NCBI GenBank assembly: GCA_947454465.1
Contig: CANGJP010000009.1
Coordinates: 1 to 56,555, forward strand
Direction of reading: 5' to 3'
DNA: 56,555 bases
From: Pseudomonadota bacterium
GTDB taxonomy: Bacteria > Pseudomonadota > Gammaproteobacteria > Steroidobacterales > Steroidobacteraceae
Positions 1-8,250 of this stretch are shown piece after piece (position 1 is the stretch's first letter; each line of letters starts with the position of its first letter). Under the pieces are notes generated by a model. It did not search any database and was not told where the DNA came from. It saw only the letters and a program-made list of their open reading frames with translations. A program made the position numbers and the translations under genes.

Positions 1-387
1 AAATTCGTTGATAAAGATGGCCGTGTCCAATACACAGACAAGCCACAAGGCTTAGCTGCCGAACCCATATCTAAAAAACAAACGCCACGAACCGATCAAT
101 CTGCCCTAGCAGATCAAGTGGCAGCTGAACTCAAAGCACGTGATGCGACTGCGAAGGCACAAGCCATCGCCAAACCATCGGCTTCAGAAAAACAAAAAGC
201 CACTGAAATAACCGCCCCCGATAAAGCCAAACAATGCCTAGATGCACAGGGCAAATATGAGAACATCACGACCAGCCATCACCTCTACACCCTCGATGCC
301 AAGGGTGAAAGAACTTACTTGGATGACAAACAAATTGCACAAGCGATCGCCGCCGCTAAAGCTCAAATTGATACCTGGTGTAACTAA
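1..387 (+). CDS. DUF4124 domain protein, 5' truncated by window edge
   Basis: The frame is open from base 1, so the start lies outside the window; 128 residues are visible. The first residues (VDKDGRVQYTDKP) match the DUF4124 signature, a short N-terminal motif of small exported proteins of unknown function in Proteobacteria. A signal peptide normally precedes this motif and is not visible here. The rest is Ala/Lys/Gln-rich, probably helical, and ends in CN. The first internal ATG-like start would cut the domain, so the full open frame is annotated. The function is unknown and an envelope location is inferred from the family. Confidence 0.75.
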   Translation, partial: KFVDKDGRVQYTDKPQGLAAEPISKKQTPRTDQSALADQVAAELKARDATAKAQAIAKPSASEKQKATEITAPDKAKQCLDAQGKYENITTSHHLYTLDAKGERTYLDDKQIAQAIAAAKAQIDTWCN

Positions 388-445
388 AACCACCGCGTCG
401 AAGTGACTTTAGTCGACAATCAACAACCCCCATGATTTACCAACG

Positions 446-1315
446 ATGAAAACAGGCTTTATTGGACTGGGCGCCATGGGTACAGGCATGGCTAGCAACC
501 TGCATCGACAGGGTCTACTTACGGCCGTGTGGAACCGCAACACAGCTAAAGCTTATTCATTTGCTGAACGCATTGAGTGCACGGTGGTTGAAACCTTACC
601 GCAGATCATTAATTACTGTGATGCGCTGGTGATCTGTGTGTCTGCAGATGGAGACTTACTCGACATCGTCACACAACTGGAGCCCTATCTTCGAACCGGC
701 CAACTAATTATTGATTGCTCAACAGTCAGTGCCGTCACGGCACGCCAATGTGCATCTCGGCTTTCCTCATTAGGCTGTGATTTTCTGGATGCACCCGTCA
801 GCGGCGGCGTGGAAGGCGCACGACTTGGCACACTGGCCATCATGGTGGGTGGCAGCGACAATGCATTTTCCCGCGCTCAACCGGTTTTGGGTGCCATGGG
901 TAAAACAATTACGCATTTTGGTGAGAGCGGCCTCGGCCAAGCTGCCAAAGCAACCAATCAAATTCTTTGCGCAGGAGCAATTCAAGCTGCAGCTGAAGCC
1001 ATGGCCTTTGCTAAAGCCGAAGGCCTGCCACTGGATAAGCTCATTGATACTCTAAGTAACGGCGCAGGCAGCAGCTGGTATTTCACGAATCGTGCACCGA
1101 ACATGATGCACAAACATTACCCAGCGGGCTTTCGGGTACGATTACATGAAAAAGATCTGATGATCTGTCGCGATATGGCCAAACAACATGGTGCGCAATT
1201 ACCGTTGATTGAGATGACCCTACTCCAATATCGACGCTTAATTGATCAGGGACATGGTGATGAAGATATTTCGACGTTGTTTCGTCTGAAAACAGCACTG
1301 TTTGATCAACCATGA
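446..1315 (+). CDS. NAD(P)-dependent oxidoreductase, 3-hydroxyisobutyrate dehydrogenase family
   Basis: This 289-residue protein has the usual length and layout of beta-hydroxyacid dehydrogenases. The N-terminal Rossmann fold opens with GFIGLGAMGTGMASNL (residues 4-19). A DAPVSGGVEGA substrate loop lies near residue 116. The catalytic-lysine region is GLGQAAKATNQ, with Lys168 and Asn171. The family oxidises 3-hydroxyisobutyrate, tartronate semialdehyde or related small hydroxyacids, and some members are glyoxylate or succinic semialdehyde reductases; the substrate cannot be read from sequence. The stop overlaps the start of the downstream histidine kinase gene by four bases (ATGA), so the two are probably co-translated. 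No strong Shine-Dalgarno is seen. Confidence 0.85.
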   Translation: MKTGFIGLGAMGTGMASNLHRQGLLTAVWNRNTAKAYSFAERIECTVVETLPQIINYCDALVICVSADGDLLDIVTQLEPYLRTGQLIIDCSTVSAVTARQCASRLSSLGCDFLDAPVSGGVEGARLGTLAIMVGGSDNAFSRAQPVLGAMGKTITHFGESGLGQAAKATNQILCAGAIQAAAEAMAFAKAEGLPLDKLIDTLSNGAGSSWYFTNRAPNMMHKHYPAGFRVRLHEKDLMICRDMAKQHGAQLPLIEMTLLQYRRLIDQGHGDEDISTLFRLKTALFDQP

Positions 1316-2391
1316 ACACTGACCGCTCAAGACACGCGCTAGGCGACCGTTTCCATTTACCGAATTTCTGCTCAGCTGGAAATACACTGGCCGTGGTGTT
1401 GATTGTTGAACTGGTGGCGATCATCCTCACTATCGCCAGACAACCCTTACACTTCAGTTTCTGGATTGATCTTGCAGGTAATTCATTATTCATGCTCTGG
1501 GAAGGCTTAATTTGTGCCGCCGTACTGTGCCGCAGTAAAGCGTGGTTACAAAAACACCCAGCCCATCAGGCCTATTTGTTGACACTGCTATTGATGCTGT
1601 GCACATCGCTGAGTGTGGCTGAAGCCACCTATCAACTCGGCAGTCGACTCAATGCTGAGTCAATGGAATATCTATTTCCTTCCCAACACGCGCATTTCCT
1701 CTTACGTACTTTCGCGGTTGCATTTATCGTCAGCAGTTTAGCGCTCCGCTATTTTCATGTTTCAGCAGAGTGGCGCAGCAGTATTGAATTGGAAGCACAG
1801 GCGCGCATTCGTGCTCTGCAGGCCAGAATTCGACCTCATTTTCTATTTAATAGCATGAACACCATTGCATCACTTACGCGCAGCAATCCAGCCCGCGCAG
1901 AACAGGCCGTGGAAGATTTAGCAGACCTGTTCCGTGCAAACCTAAACGAATCGCGCCACTGGATCACACTGAAAGAAGAACTGGAAATTGCACGCATTTA
2001 TCAACGCATTGAAGCGCTTCGACTAGGCGAACGATTAAAAGTTGAATGGCAGATTACAGACTTACCAATGAGGGTCATGGTACCCAGCTTACTCATCCAG
2101 CCCCTACTAGAGAACGCGGTATACCATGGTATCGAACCACTCAGTGAAGGTGGCATCATTAGCGTTACTGGCCGTTTCGATGGCCAAAAGATTGAATTAT
2201 CAGTCAGCAATCCAATAGGTACCGCCGCTCATACAACATCGCACATTGGACATGGCATCGCACTGGATAACATTCGGCAACGACTGCAGCTTGCCTGGCC
2301 TGATCGAGCAGAAGTTGAATTACAGCAGGAATCGCACACCTATCGCGTCATCCTACGCTTCCCCTATCAGACTTCACATGAGCACACCTAA
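1312..2391 (+). CDS. algZ: sensor histidine kinase, LytS/AlgZ family
   Basis: This is a 359-residue membrane histidine kinase. Residues 20-150 hold about four hydrophobic segments that would anchor it in the inner membrane. The His_kinase motif RPHFLFNSMNT places the phosphoacceptor at His176. The ATP-binding part has LLENAVYHGI near residue 258 and a GHGIALDNIRQRL G-box. This domain order is that of LytS-type kinases, which in Pseudomonas includes AlgZ/FimS. The gene overlaps its regulator by 14 bases, so the pair is a translationally coupled two-component system. The stimulus is unknown. The symbol rests on family and on the nearby hem genes, not on proof of alginate control. Confidence 0.8.
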   Translation: MNTDRSRHALGDRFHLPNFCSAGNTLAVVLIVELVAIILTIARQPLHFSFWIDLAGNSLFMLWEGLICAAVLCRSKAWLQKHPAHQAYLLTLLLMLCTSLSVAEATYQLGSRLNAESMEYLFPSQHAHFLLRTFAVAFIVSSLALRYFHVSAEWRSSIELEAQARIRALQARIRPHFLFNSMNTIASLTRSNPARAEQAVEDLADLFRANLNESRHWITLKEELEIARIYQRIEALRLGERLKVEWQITDLPMRVMVPSLLIQPLLENAVYHGIEPLSEGGIISVTGRFDGQKIELSVSNPIGTAAHTTSHIGHGIALDNIRQRLQLAWPDRAEVELQQESHTYRVILRFPYQTSHEHT

Positions 2392-3145
2392 ATCCTCGCT
2401 ACGTATACTTATTGTGGATGATGAAGCTCTAGCCCGAGAGCGTCTTGAGCGCCTATTAAGCGACCTGAATGATTACCAACTGATCGGCCAAGCCATCAAC
2501 GCTGCAGAGGCCCTGCAACTGTGCCAGCTACTTGAGCCCGATGCCGTCCTGCTCGATGTGCGTATGCCGGGCATGTCCGGCATTGAAGTCGCCCAACATC
2601 TAAATAATCTTGATGAGCCGCCTGCAATTATTTTCACCACCGCCTATGAAGATCACGCACTGGATGCCTTTGAGGCTGAAGCAGTCGGCTATCTACTCAA
2701 ACCCATTCGTCAGGAAAAATTACTGCGAGCTTTGCAGCACGCTACGCGTTTATCGAACAACAGACTGCAACATCTAAAAAATTACAGCCCCACCCGTAGC
2801 GCTCGTACGCACCTGTGTGTCAAACGCGCTGATAAACTCCATATGATTCCAATCCATGAAGTTGACTACTTTATTGCCGAACAGAAATACATCACTGTCC
2901 ATCACCGCACAGGCACTGATTTAATTGATGAATCACTTAAAGATCTAAGTATTGAATTTGAAGAGCAGTTTATCCGTATCCATCGCAACAGCTTAATCGC
3001 TGAGCGCGCCATTGATAGCATTGAACGCCATAACGATGGTCAGTACAAAGTAAAAATTCGTGATCACACCGAAACACTTACTATGAGTCGTCGCCACAGT
3101 GCGGCGGTATTAAGACGGCTTCGGGGCAGTCATGATGAAAACTGA
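2378..3145 (+). CDS. algR: LytTR-type response regulator
   Basis: ATG at 2378 gives a 255-residue protein starting MSTPKSSLRILIVDDE, the expected receiver start; the longer frame from 2246 would only run back through the kinase gene. The receiver domain (about 9-125) carries Asp60 in LLDVRMPGMSG as the phosphorylation site, with Asp14/Asp15 in the acidic pocket and Lys in YLLKPI. Residues about 150-250 form a LytTR DNA-binding domain (VDYFIAEQKYITVHH, IRIHRNSLI). It is the partner of the overlapping LytS-type kinase. AlgR in Pseudomonas controls virulence, twitching and alginate genes. Targets here are unknown. Confidence 0.85.
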   Translation: MSTPKSSLRILIVDDEALARERLERLLSDLNDYQLIGQAINAAEALQLCQLLEPDAVLLDVRMPGMSGIEVAQHLNNLDEPPAIIFTTAYEDHALDAFEAEAVGYLLKPIRQEKLLRALQHATRLSNNRLQHLKNYSPTRSARTHLCVKRADKLHMIPIHEVDYFIAEQKYITVHHRTGTDLIDESLKDLSIEFEEQFIRIHRNSLIAERAIDSIERHNDGQYKVKIRDHTETLTMSRRHSAAVLRRLRGSHDEN

Positions 3146-3203
3146 GCACTTCCCCGATCGCACCTTCAAGGACCCTATTTATAAAATTGATTATGGTGCT
3201 TAG

Positions 3204-3485
3204 TCAGCGTCTGAGCATGAGATACAGTCGTCTCACTCCGGCGAGCAACATCACACCTCGACTGAGTTTCGACCACCATCCCGCATGACCCATAGCTAGC
3301 GCCATGGCAGCAGCGGATGCCAACAGCGCGGGCTGCTTCATCACGCCCACTACCGTACCCAGCAATTGATCCGTACCGTGTAGCCGAGATTCAATTTCAT
3401 CCACATGTGCTGCCAACGCGACACGCTGAGCCTGACAACGGGCGATCAACTGACCACGGCGATTAACATGTTGGTTCATTGCCAT
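3204..3485 (-). CDS. YqjK-like small membrane-associated protein
   Basis: This is a 93-residue protein. Its N-terminal half is charged and helical (RRGQLIARCQAQR), followed by a hydrophobic stretch at about 52-72 and a basic tail ending YLMLRR. It is the last gene of a three-gene minus-strand group after DUF883 and holin-X-like genes, the order of the E. coli yqjD-yqjE-yqjK locus. The start touches the stop of the yqjE-like gene (shared base 3485). The family has no firm function, and the assignment leans as much on context as on sequence. It converges on the response regulator gene. Confidence 0.6.
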   Translation of the reverse strand: MAMNQHVNRRGQLIARCQAQRVALAAHVDEIESRLHGTDQLLGTVVGVMKQPALLASAAAMALAMGHAGWWSKLSRGVMLLAGVRRLYLMLRR

Positions 3486-3898
3486 CAGCGTGACCTCCGC
3501 AGCTTTACTTCCAATTGCTGCCGGTCGCGCTCAAGTTCACTTAGGGTGCCATCCAACAATCGAGAACGGCCAGTTAAACGCTTACGTAAATTCCAAGCTG
3601 CGAATCCAGCCAATGCAAAAAAAACCAAGGTCACCAGTACCGATGCCAATAACCGGTGGGTATCCCAGTAAGCAAAAATAATCACCAAGGCCAGCAGGAA
3701 CAATCCGACACCGGCTGTAAACAACGCGAGGAATACCCAAAGCAATAATGACGCCGCACGTTGAATTTCTTCTTGTAGCTCTGTAGTGAGCAGTTCCAAG
3801 CGGGTCTGCGCCATGGTCACTAATGTGGCCACAACCTGTGTGAGTGAATTCAGCAAATTACCGATTGGGCCATTGCTAGACTTAGCTTCATCTTGCAT
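3485..3898 (-). CDS. phage holin family (YqjE-like) membrane protein
   Basis: This is a 137-residue protein. An N-terminal amphipathic helix includes a TRLELLTTELQEE segment. Two transmembrane segments follow (about 50-77 and 82-104), then a charged coiled tail. This matches the Actinobacteria holin-X / YqjE family, small inner-membrane proteins that usually sit beside ElaB/YqjD proteins. Despite the family name there is no lysis context here. It is co-oriented with the DUF883 gene upstream (9 bp gap) and the YqjK-like gene downstream. A role at the membrane in stress or stationary phase is inferred from the E. coli relatives. Confidence 0.7.
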   Translation of the reverse strand: MQDEAKSSNGPIGNLLNSLTQVVATLVTMAQTRLELLTTELQEEIQRAASLLLWVFLALFTAGVGLFLLALVIIFAYWDTHRLLASVLVTLVFFALAGFAAWNLRKRLTGRSRLLDGTLSELERDRQQLEVKLRRSR

Positions 3899-3907
3899 GA
3901 CGATCCT

Positions 3908-4216
3908 TCAATCGCGACGCCGTAACAACAAACCAACCAACAAACCCAACCCAGCCGCCAGGCCAAGAGACTGCCATGGATTTTTTTTGATGTAATCATG
4001 GGTGGCCGCCGCCGCATCCCTGACACCTTGCACAGCTTCATCTTGAAGATCACTCAGGCTTGATTTGGCCTGCTGTAAAGACTCCTCGGCACGGCTACGA
4101 ACGGCATCAATCCGCTCACCAGTCTGCGTAGACGTGGCTTGCAATAATGCCTCGGCATCCCGCACCACAGAGTGCAACGCCTCAAGCAATTTGGCAGTAT
4201 TGACTGACTCAGACAT
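3908..4216 (-). CDS. DUF883 protein, ElaB/YqjD family
   Basis: ATG at 4216 is chosen because GAGG lies just upstream and the protein then begins MSESVNTAKLLEAL, as in the family; the open frame continues upstream to 4342 with an atypical sequence. The 102-residue product has a long charged helix (about 5-75) and a C-terminal anchor with glycine-rich GLAAGLGLLVGLLLRRRD (about 85-102). YqjD and ElaB of E. coli are C-tail anchored inner-membrane proteins that bind ribosomes in stationary phase, which is the likely role here. The gene is first in the yqjD-E-K-like group and divergent from the AI-2E permease gene. Confidence 0.75.
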   Translation of the reverse strand: MSESVNTAKLLEALHSVVRDAEALLQATSTQTGERIDAVRSRAEESLQQAKSSLSDLQDEAVQGVRDAAAATHDYIKKNPWQSLGLAAGLGLLVGLLLRRRD

Positions 4217-4376
4217 GGCGCCTCGCTTCATTTTGTTTTCATTAACCCTGATGGTATGCCGCAACTGCACACCCAGCAAGGCTCCAGCTTGAAACAAAAA
4301 AAGACACTTCACAATGCGGAACTCTACGGTAGGCGCTACCATTCACACCTAGTTACCTCTCGGGAACCTATCGTCC

Positions 4377-5507
4377 ATGGAAAACCCGTCTCCACCCGCA
4401 TCACCGCCTACGGATCAATTTAGGGATCGGTTTTATGCGCGCCTTTTTGCGGTTGCCACGGTGTTACTACTAGGTCTGGCTTGCTTTCGCATTATTGAGC
4501 CTTTTTTAGGACCGTTGTTATGGGCTACGTTCTTTGCTTTTCTGCTCAGTCCGGCGCACACAACCCTGACCCGCAAACTGCGTGATCGCGCTGACTATTC
4601 CGCATTGCTACTAACCCTCGTTACACTCATTGCATTGATTGGCCCATTGGCGGCCCTCAGCGCAGCATTTATCTATCAGGCAAATAGTCTGCTGCAATAT
4701 ATTCAACGACTACTCACCGATCCAACGCGCAATGACCTACAGCAATTCACGCAACATCCCCAGTTACAAGCTCTTTGGCCATGGTTAGAACACACCTTAG
4801 GTATTAGCATTGAACAAGTACGCAACTGGGCCGGAGAAGCCACTCGCTCCTTACTTCAGTCCTTTGCGGCTCTAAGTGGTCGGTTGTTCCTTGGTGTGAT
4901 CGGTTCAGTAGCCAACTTAGGTTTAACAGTATTCCTACTGTTCTTTTTCATCCGTGACGGTGGCCTCATGTTGACGGTGATCAGGGATCTCATTCCAATG
5001 CAGGCTGATAAGCGCCATACATTATTTAACCATCTGTCTGCCATCACACGTGCAGTAGTCTTCGGCACGGGACTCACCGCTTTGCTTCAGGGAATGCTGG
5101 TGAGCATTGCCTTCGTTATCGTTGGACTGCCTTCACCTCTGGTGTTTGGCGTATTGGCTGCGCTGCTTGCATTACTGCCCTTCGTCGGCACCGCACTGAT
5201 CTGGTTACCTGCTGCCGGATTATTGATGACTCAAGACCGATGGCTTGCTGGTTTTTTCATGCTGGCATGGGGCGCGCTACTGGTCTCGATGATTGACAAC
5301 TTACTCAAGCCCCTGTTGATTTCAGGCCGCGCCGAAGTAGCCACCCTCACTGTCTTCATTGGAGTACTTGGTGGTGTCAACGCCTTCGGTGCCATTGGAT
5401 TATTTATGGGGCCAGTGGTACTGGCATTGGCTGTAGCATTAATCCAGTTTGCCGTAGAGGCACAACGCTCAGCCACCGCTACCGCTTCATCTTCTCATTC
5501 GAATTAA
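4377..5507 (+). CDS. AI-2E family transporter (PerM/YdiK-like permease)
   Basis: The 376-residue polytopic protein has hydrophobic segments near 25-60, 75-105, 165-195, 225-285 and 295-360, giving the seven to eight membrane spans usual for the AI-2E/PerM family. Typical features are an amphipathic loop between about 105 and 160, the block FFFIRDGG, and the C-terminal GVLGGVNAFGAIGLFMGPV. Members have been reported as autoinducer-2 exporters or sodium/proton antiporters, and the substrate is not predictable. The gene is divergent from the DUF883 gene and ends 19 bp before hemC. ATG at 4377 fits the family start. Confidence 0.85.
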   Translation: MENPSPPASPPTDQFRDRFYARLFAVATVLLLGLACFRIIEPFLGPLLWATFFAFLLSPAHTTLTRKLRDRADYSALLLTLVTLIALIGPLAALSAAFIYQANSLLQYIQRLLTDPTRNDLQQFTQHPQLQALWPWLEHTLGISIEQVRNWAGEATRSLLQSFAALSGRLFLGVIGSVANLGLTVFLLFFFIRDGGLMLTVIRDLIPMQADKRHTLFNHLSAITRAVVFGTGLTALLQGMLVSIAFVIVGLPSPLVFGVLAALLALLPFVGTALIWLPAAGLLMTQDRWLAGFFMLAWGALLVSMIDNLLKPLLISGRAEVATLTVFIGVLGGVNAFGAIGLFMGPVVLALAVALIQFAVEAQRSATATASSSHSN

Positions 5508-5526
5508 TATACAGCGATACACACTA

Positions 5527-6444
5527 ATGACCCGATTGCGCATTGCAACCCGCGAAAGCCGCCTTGCCTTATGGCAAGCCAATCATGTTGCGGATCGACT
5601 GAGACAAACCCATCACGGGCTTGAGGTTGTACTGGTCCCCATGACCACAACGGGAGATCAAGTACTAGATCGAACCCTGTCACAGGTGGGCGGCAAAGGA
5701 CTGTTCGTTAAAGAATTAGAATGGGCGCTACTGAACGATCAAGCTGATATTGCCGTGCATTCCATGAAAGACGTGCCAAGCGAATGCCCACACGGTTTAA
5801 CGCTCACCTGTATGCTGAATCGAGCCGATGCACGCGATGCATTTGTTGCCAATCATTTTGCCCGATTCACTGATCTCCCACAGGGTGCGAAAGTCGGTAC
5901 CGCCAGTCTGCGCAGACAAAGCCAGTTACTGGCTCTGCGCCCTGATTTACAGATCCTACCTTTACGCGGCAACGTCGAAACTCGACTGCGTAAACTGGAT
6001 GAAGACCATTACGATGCTATCGTGCTGGCAAGCGCCGGCCTCGACAGACTGGGCCTTAGCCATCGTATCCGTGAACGGATGGATATAGAGACTTCAATTC
6101 CAGCAGCGGGACAGGGTGTGGTTGGTATTGAATGTCGCGCTGAGGATACCCAGACTCGCGTAGTGTGTGCCGCCCTCAATGATTCGGATGCGGAACACTG
6201 TGTACGCGCAGAACGTGCCTTCACCGCACGCTTGGAGGGTAGTTGTCAGGCCCCGATTGCAGCTTATGCAACGGTGGATGGAGATCAACTGCAACTCATG
6301 GGCTTAGTAGCCGCACCGAATGGACAACAAGTCATTCGCGAACACCAATACGGCTTACGTGATGCTCCTGAAGCCCTTGGAGAACAATTGGCAAGCCGAG
6401 TACTGGCGCTGGGTGCCGCACAATTACTGGCCTTGCTGAAATGA
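5527..6444 (+). CDS. hemC: hydroxymethylbilane synthase (porphobilinogen deaminase)
   Basis: HemC joins four porphobilinogen molecules into the linear tetrapyrrole hydroxymethylbilane, a cytosolic step of heme synthesis. The 305-residue protein has the family length and all landmarks: TRESRLALWQA near the N-terminus, GGKGLFVKELE, AVHSMKDVP, GTASLRRQSQL, the LPLRGNVETRL arginine region, and Cys240 in LEGSCQAPIAAYA, the residue that holds the dipyrromethane cofactor. It opens the hemC-hemD-hemX-hemY run and overlaps hemD by four bases. No Shine-Dalgarno is evident before the ATG. Confidence 0.97.
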   Translation: MTRLRIATRESRLALWQANHVADRLRQTHHGLEVVLVPMTTTGDQVLDRTLSQVGGKGLFVKELEWALLNDQADIAVHSMKDVPSECPHGLTLTCMLNRADARDAFVANHFARFTDLPQGAKVGTASLRRQSQLLALRPDLQILPLRGNVETRLRKLDEDHYDAIVLASAGLDRLGLSHRIRERMDIETSIPAAGQGVVGIECRAEDTQTRVVCAALNDSDAEHCVRAERAFTARLEGSCQAPIAAYATVDGDQLQLMGLVAAPNGQQVIREHQYGLRDAPEALGEQLASRVLALGAAQLLALLK

Positions 6445-7214
6445 TTCCTTATCCATTACCTCCACTGACTGGCCTGAGCATCCTAGTCACCCGCCCTGCA
6501 ATGCAGGCGGGGTCACTCCATGCTCAACTCGTTCGCTTAGGCGCACAGGTAACCCTGTTTCCTGCATTGGAGATCCAGCCCCATCCGTTTGACTTACCCA
6601 CGCTGCGTTACGACCTGCTAATTTTTATCAGCAGTAATGCAGTGCAACATGGACTCACTCTACTTAATGATCAAAATCAAGCGCGCATCGCAGCGGTCGG
6701 CACTAGCACTGCCCAAGCATTAATCGATGCAGGTCATGCAGTGGATATCTCACCTGAAGCGGCTGCCAATAGCGAAGCATTACTGCAACACCCATTACTA
6801 CGCAACCCACCTAACAAGGTACTGATCATCAAAGGTACAGGCGGTAGAGAATTACTGCGTGAAACACTGATCGCTCGAGGAAGTCAGGTAGATGTCCTAG
6901 AAGTTTATCGGCGCATACCAAGTCAACCTCATCAAGATCTGCTAGAAGAGGTACAGAGACTGCTTGAGAACAACTTAATTGACCTTATTACATTGACCAG
7001 CACTGAAATGGTCTACGCACTGGATCGTTTAATCGGTACAGTCATTGCCAAAAGAAATATCGGGCTTCTCACAGGCAGCATACGTATTGCGCAGGTCGCA
7101 CGAGAAGCCGGGTGGCAAGGCGAATGCATCGTGGCCGACAGTCCTGAAGAAACACAACTCATCCGTTCACTGACTCGCTGGCACACCCGAGCTCGCACTG
7201 AACTGTTAAGATGA
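6441..7214 (+). CDS. hemD: uroporphyrinogen-III synthase
   Basis: HemD closes and inverts ring D of hydroxymethylbilane to give uroporphyrinogen III. The 257-residue protein has the weakly conserved HemD fold marks: ILVTRPAMQAGSLHAQL at the start, LIFISSNAVQHGL, AAVGTSTAQAL, VLIIKGTGGRELL and LITLTSTEMVYAL. Family members diverge strongly, so the position directly after hemC, with an ATGA overlap, is important support. The gene ends 49 bp before hemX. Confidence 0.93.
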   Translation: MIPYPLPPLTGLSILVTRPAMQAGSLHAQLVRLGAQVTLFPALEIQPHPFDLPTLRYDLLIFISSNAVQHGLTLLNDQNQARIAAVGTSTAQALIDAGHAVDISPEAAANSEALLQHPLLRNPPNKVLIIKGTGGRELLRETLIARGSQVDVLEVYRRIPSQPHQDLLEEVQRLLENNLIDLITLTSTEMVYALDRLIGTVIAKRNIGLLTGSIRIAQVAREAGWQGECIVADSPEETQLIRSLTRWHTRARTELLR

Positions 7215-7263
7215 ATCCTATTGATACGACTTACAGTCCATCTCACTGACGAGTCCCTGCTGC

Positions 7264-8250
7264 ATGGCTAAATCTGAATATCCTTCTGGCACATCACGCG
7301 GAACCAACCGTACCGCACTAATCATAGTGGGTATCCTGGCGTTGCTAGGGTTGGCTTATGCCATCTTGCGAGTGGATATTCTGCGTGCACGTATCGCCAC
7401 ACTGCAAACCCAGACGCGTACGCTAGATGAAACCAACCAGGCACTTCATTCCCAGTTGGACGACGTCATTAAATCGCAGCAAAAAAACAATGCGCAACTG
7501 GACCAGTTACAAGCGCAATTAGGCATCGTGCATGAACAAGTCGGAGGCATCCGTGCAGGCGCCACTGCGGCCAAACAACAATGGGCACGCATTGAAGCCG
7601 TCTATCTTCTACGTATTGCTCAGGATCAGCTGACCCTCGGCCATGACGTCGATAACGCCACGAAGTCACTGACAGCAGCACTCACCGCATTGGGTAACGA
7701 TATAACAACCCAATATGTTCAGCAGCAACTGACGCAACAGTTGCAACAACTGCACGCAGTGCCGACCAGCCTCTATTCGCGCACTGAACAACAATTACAG
7801 CAAGCAGCCCAATCGGTCATGCACCTACCCTTACGCATTCAAGCCACAGGCAATCCAGATGAAGGCGAACCCCTCCCAGAATCAGGCATCGATTTGATGT
7901 GGTTAAAATTACGTCGGGCGGTACATTCCCTCATCAGTATTCGCAAAGACACCGCCCCCATCCTCAGCGATGGTTCGCAACTGTTAGGAAAAGCCCAACT
8001 GCAAACTTTACTCACGCAGGCAGCTTGGGCAGTACGCACACATAATCAGGACAGTTATGAGGCAATGATTAAACAGGCGATATTTACCTTATCTATCGTT
8101 TTAGACACACAGCGTGCCGATGTCCTTAACCTACAACAGCAATTACACCAACTGAGCCTATTGAATATCAAACCAGAACTGCCGGATTTAGAACAAAGCA
8201 TCACTGCACTGGAACACAACTTACCAAAACCAGACCGTAACCAGCCATGA
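7264..8250 (+). CDS. hemX: HemX-like membrane protein
   Basis: This is a 328-residue protein with a short cytosolic N-terminus, one transmembrane helix at about 19-38 (ALIIVGILALLGLAYAIL), a coiled coil at about 40-85, and a helical C-terminal domain including WARIEAVYLLRIAQDQLTL. This is the HemX family encoded after hemC-hemD in many Gamma- and Betaproteobacteria. It was once annotated as a uroporphyrinogen methyltransferase, but this kind has no methyltransferase domain. Its role in heme synthesis is unproven. It overlaps hemY by four bases. Confidence 0.88.
   Translation: MAKSEYPSGTSRGTNRTALIIVGILALLGLAYAILRVDILRARIATLQTQTRTLDETNQALHSQLDDVIKSQQKNNAQLDQLQAQLGIVHEQVGGIRAGATAAKQQWARIEAVYLLRIAQDQLTLGHDVDNATKSLTAALTALGNDITTQYVQQQLTQQLQQLHAVPTSLYSRTEQQLQQAAQSVMHLPLRIQATGNPDEGEPLPESGIDLMWLKLRRAVHSLISIRKDTAPILSDGSQLLGKAQLQTLLTQAAWAVRTHNQDSYEAMIKQAIFTLSIVLDTQRADVLNLQQQLHQLSLLNIKPELPDLEQSITALEHNLPKPDRNQP

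Noticed and set aside
1083-1493. 136-codon minus frame across the oxidoreductase-algZ junction
   Set aside because: Both plus-strand genes are well conserved there and overlap by the ATGA junction.
3146-3203. Terminator between the convergent algR and yqjK-like genes
   Set aside because: No hairpin with a T-run could be found in the gap.
4328-4340. Short palindrome GGTAG-GCG-CTACC upstream of the AI-2E gene
   Set aside because: Five-base arms are too short to separate from chance.
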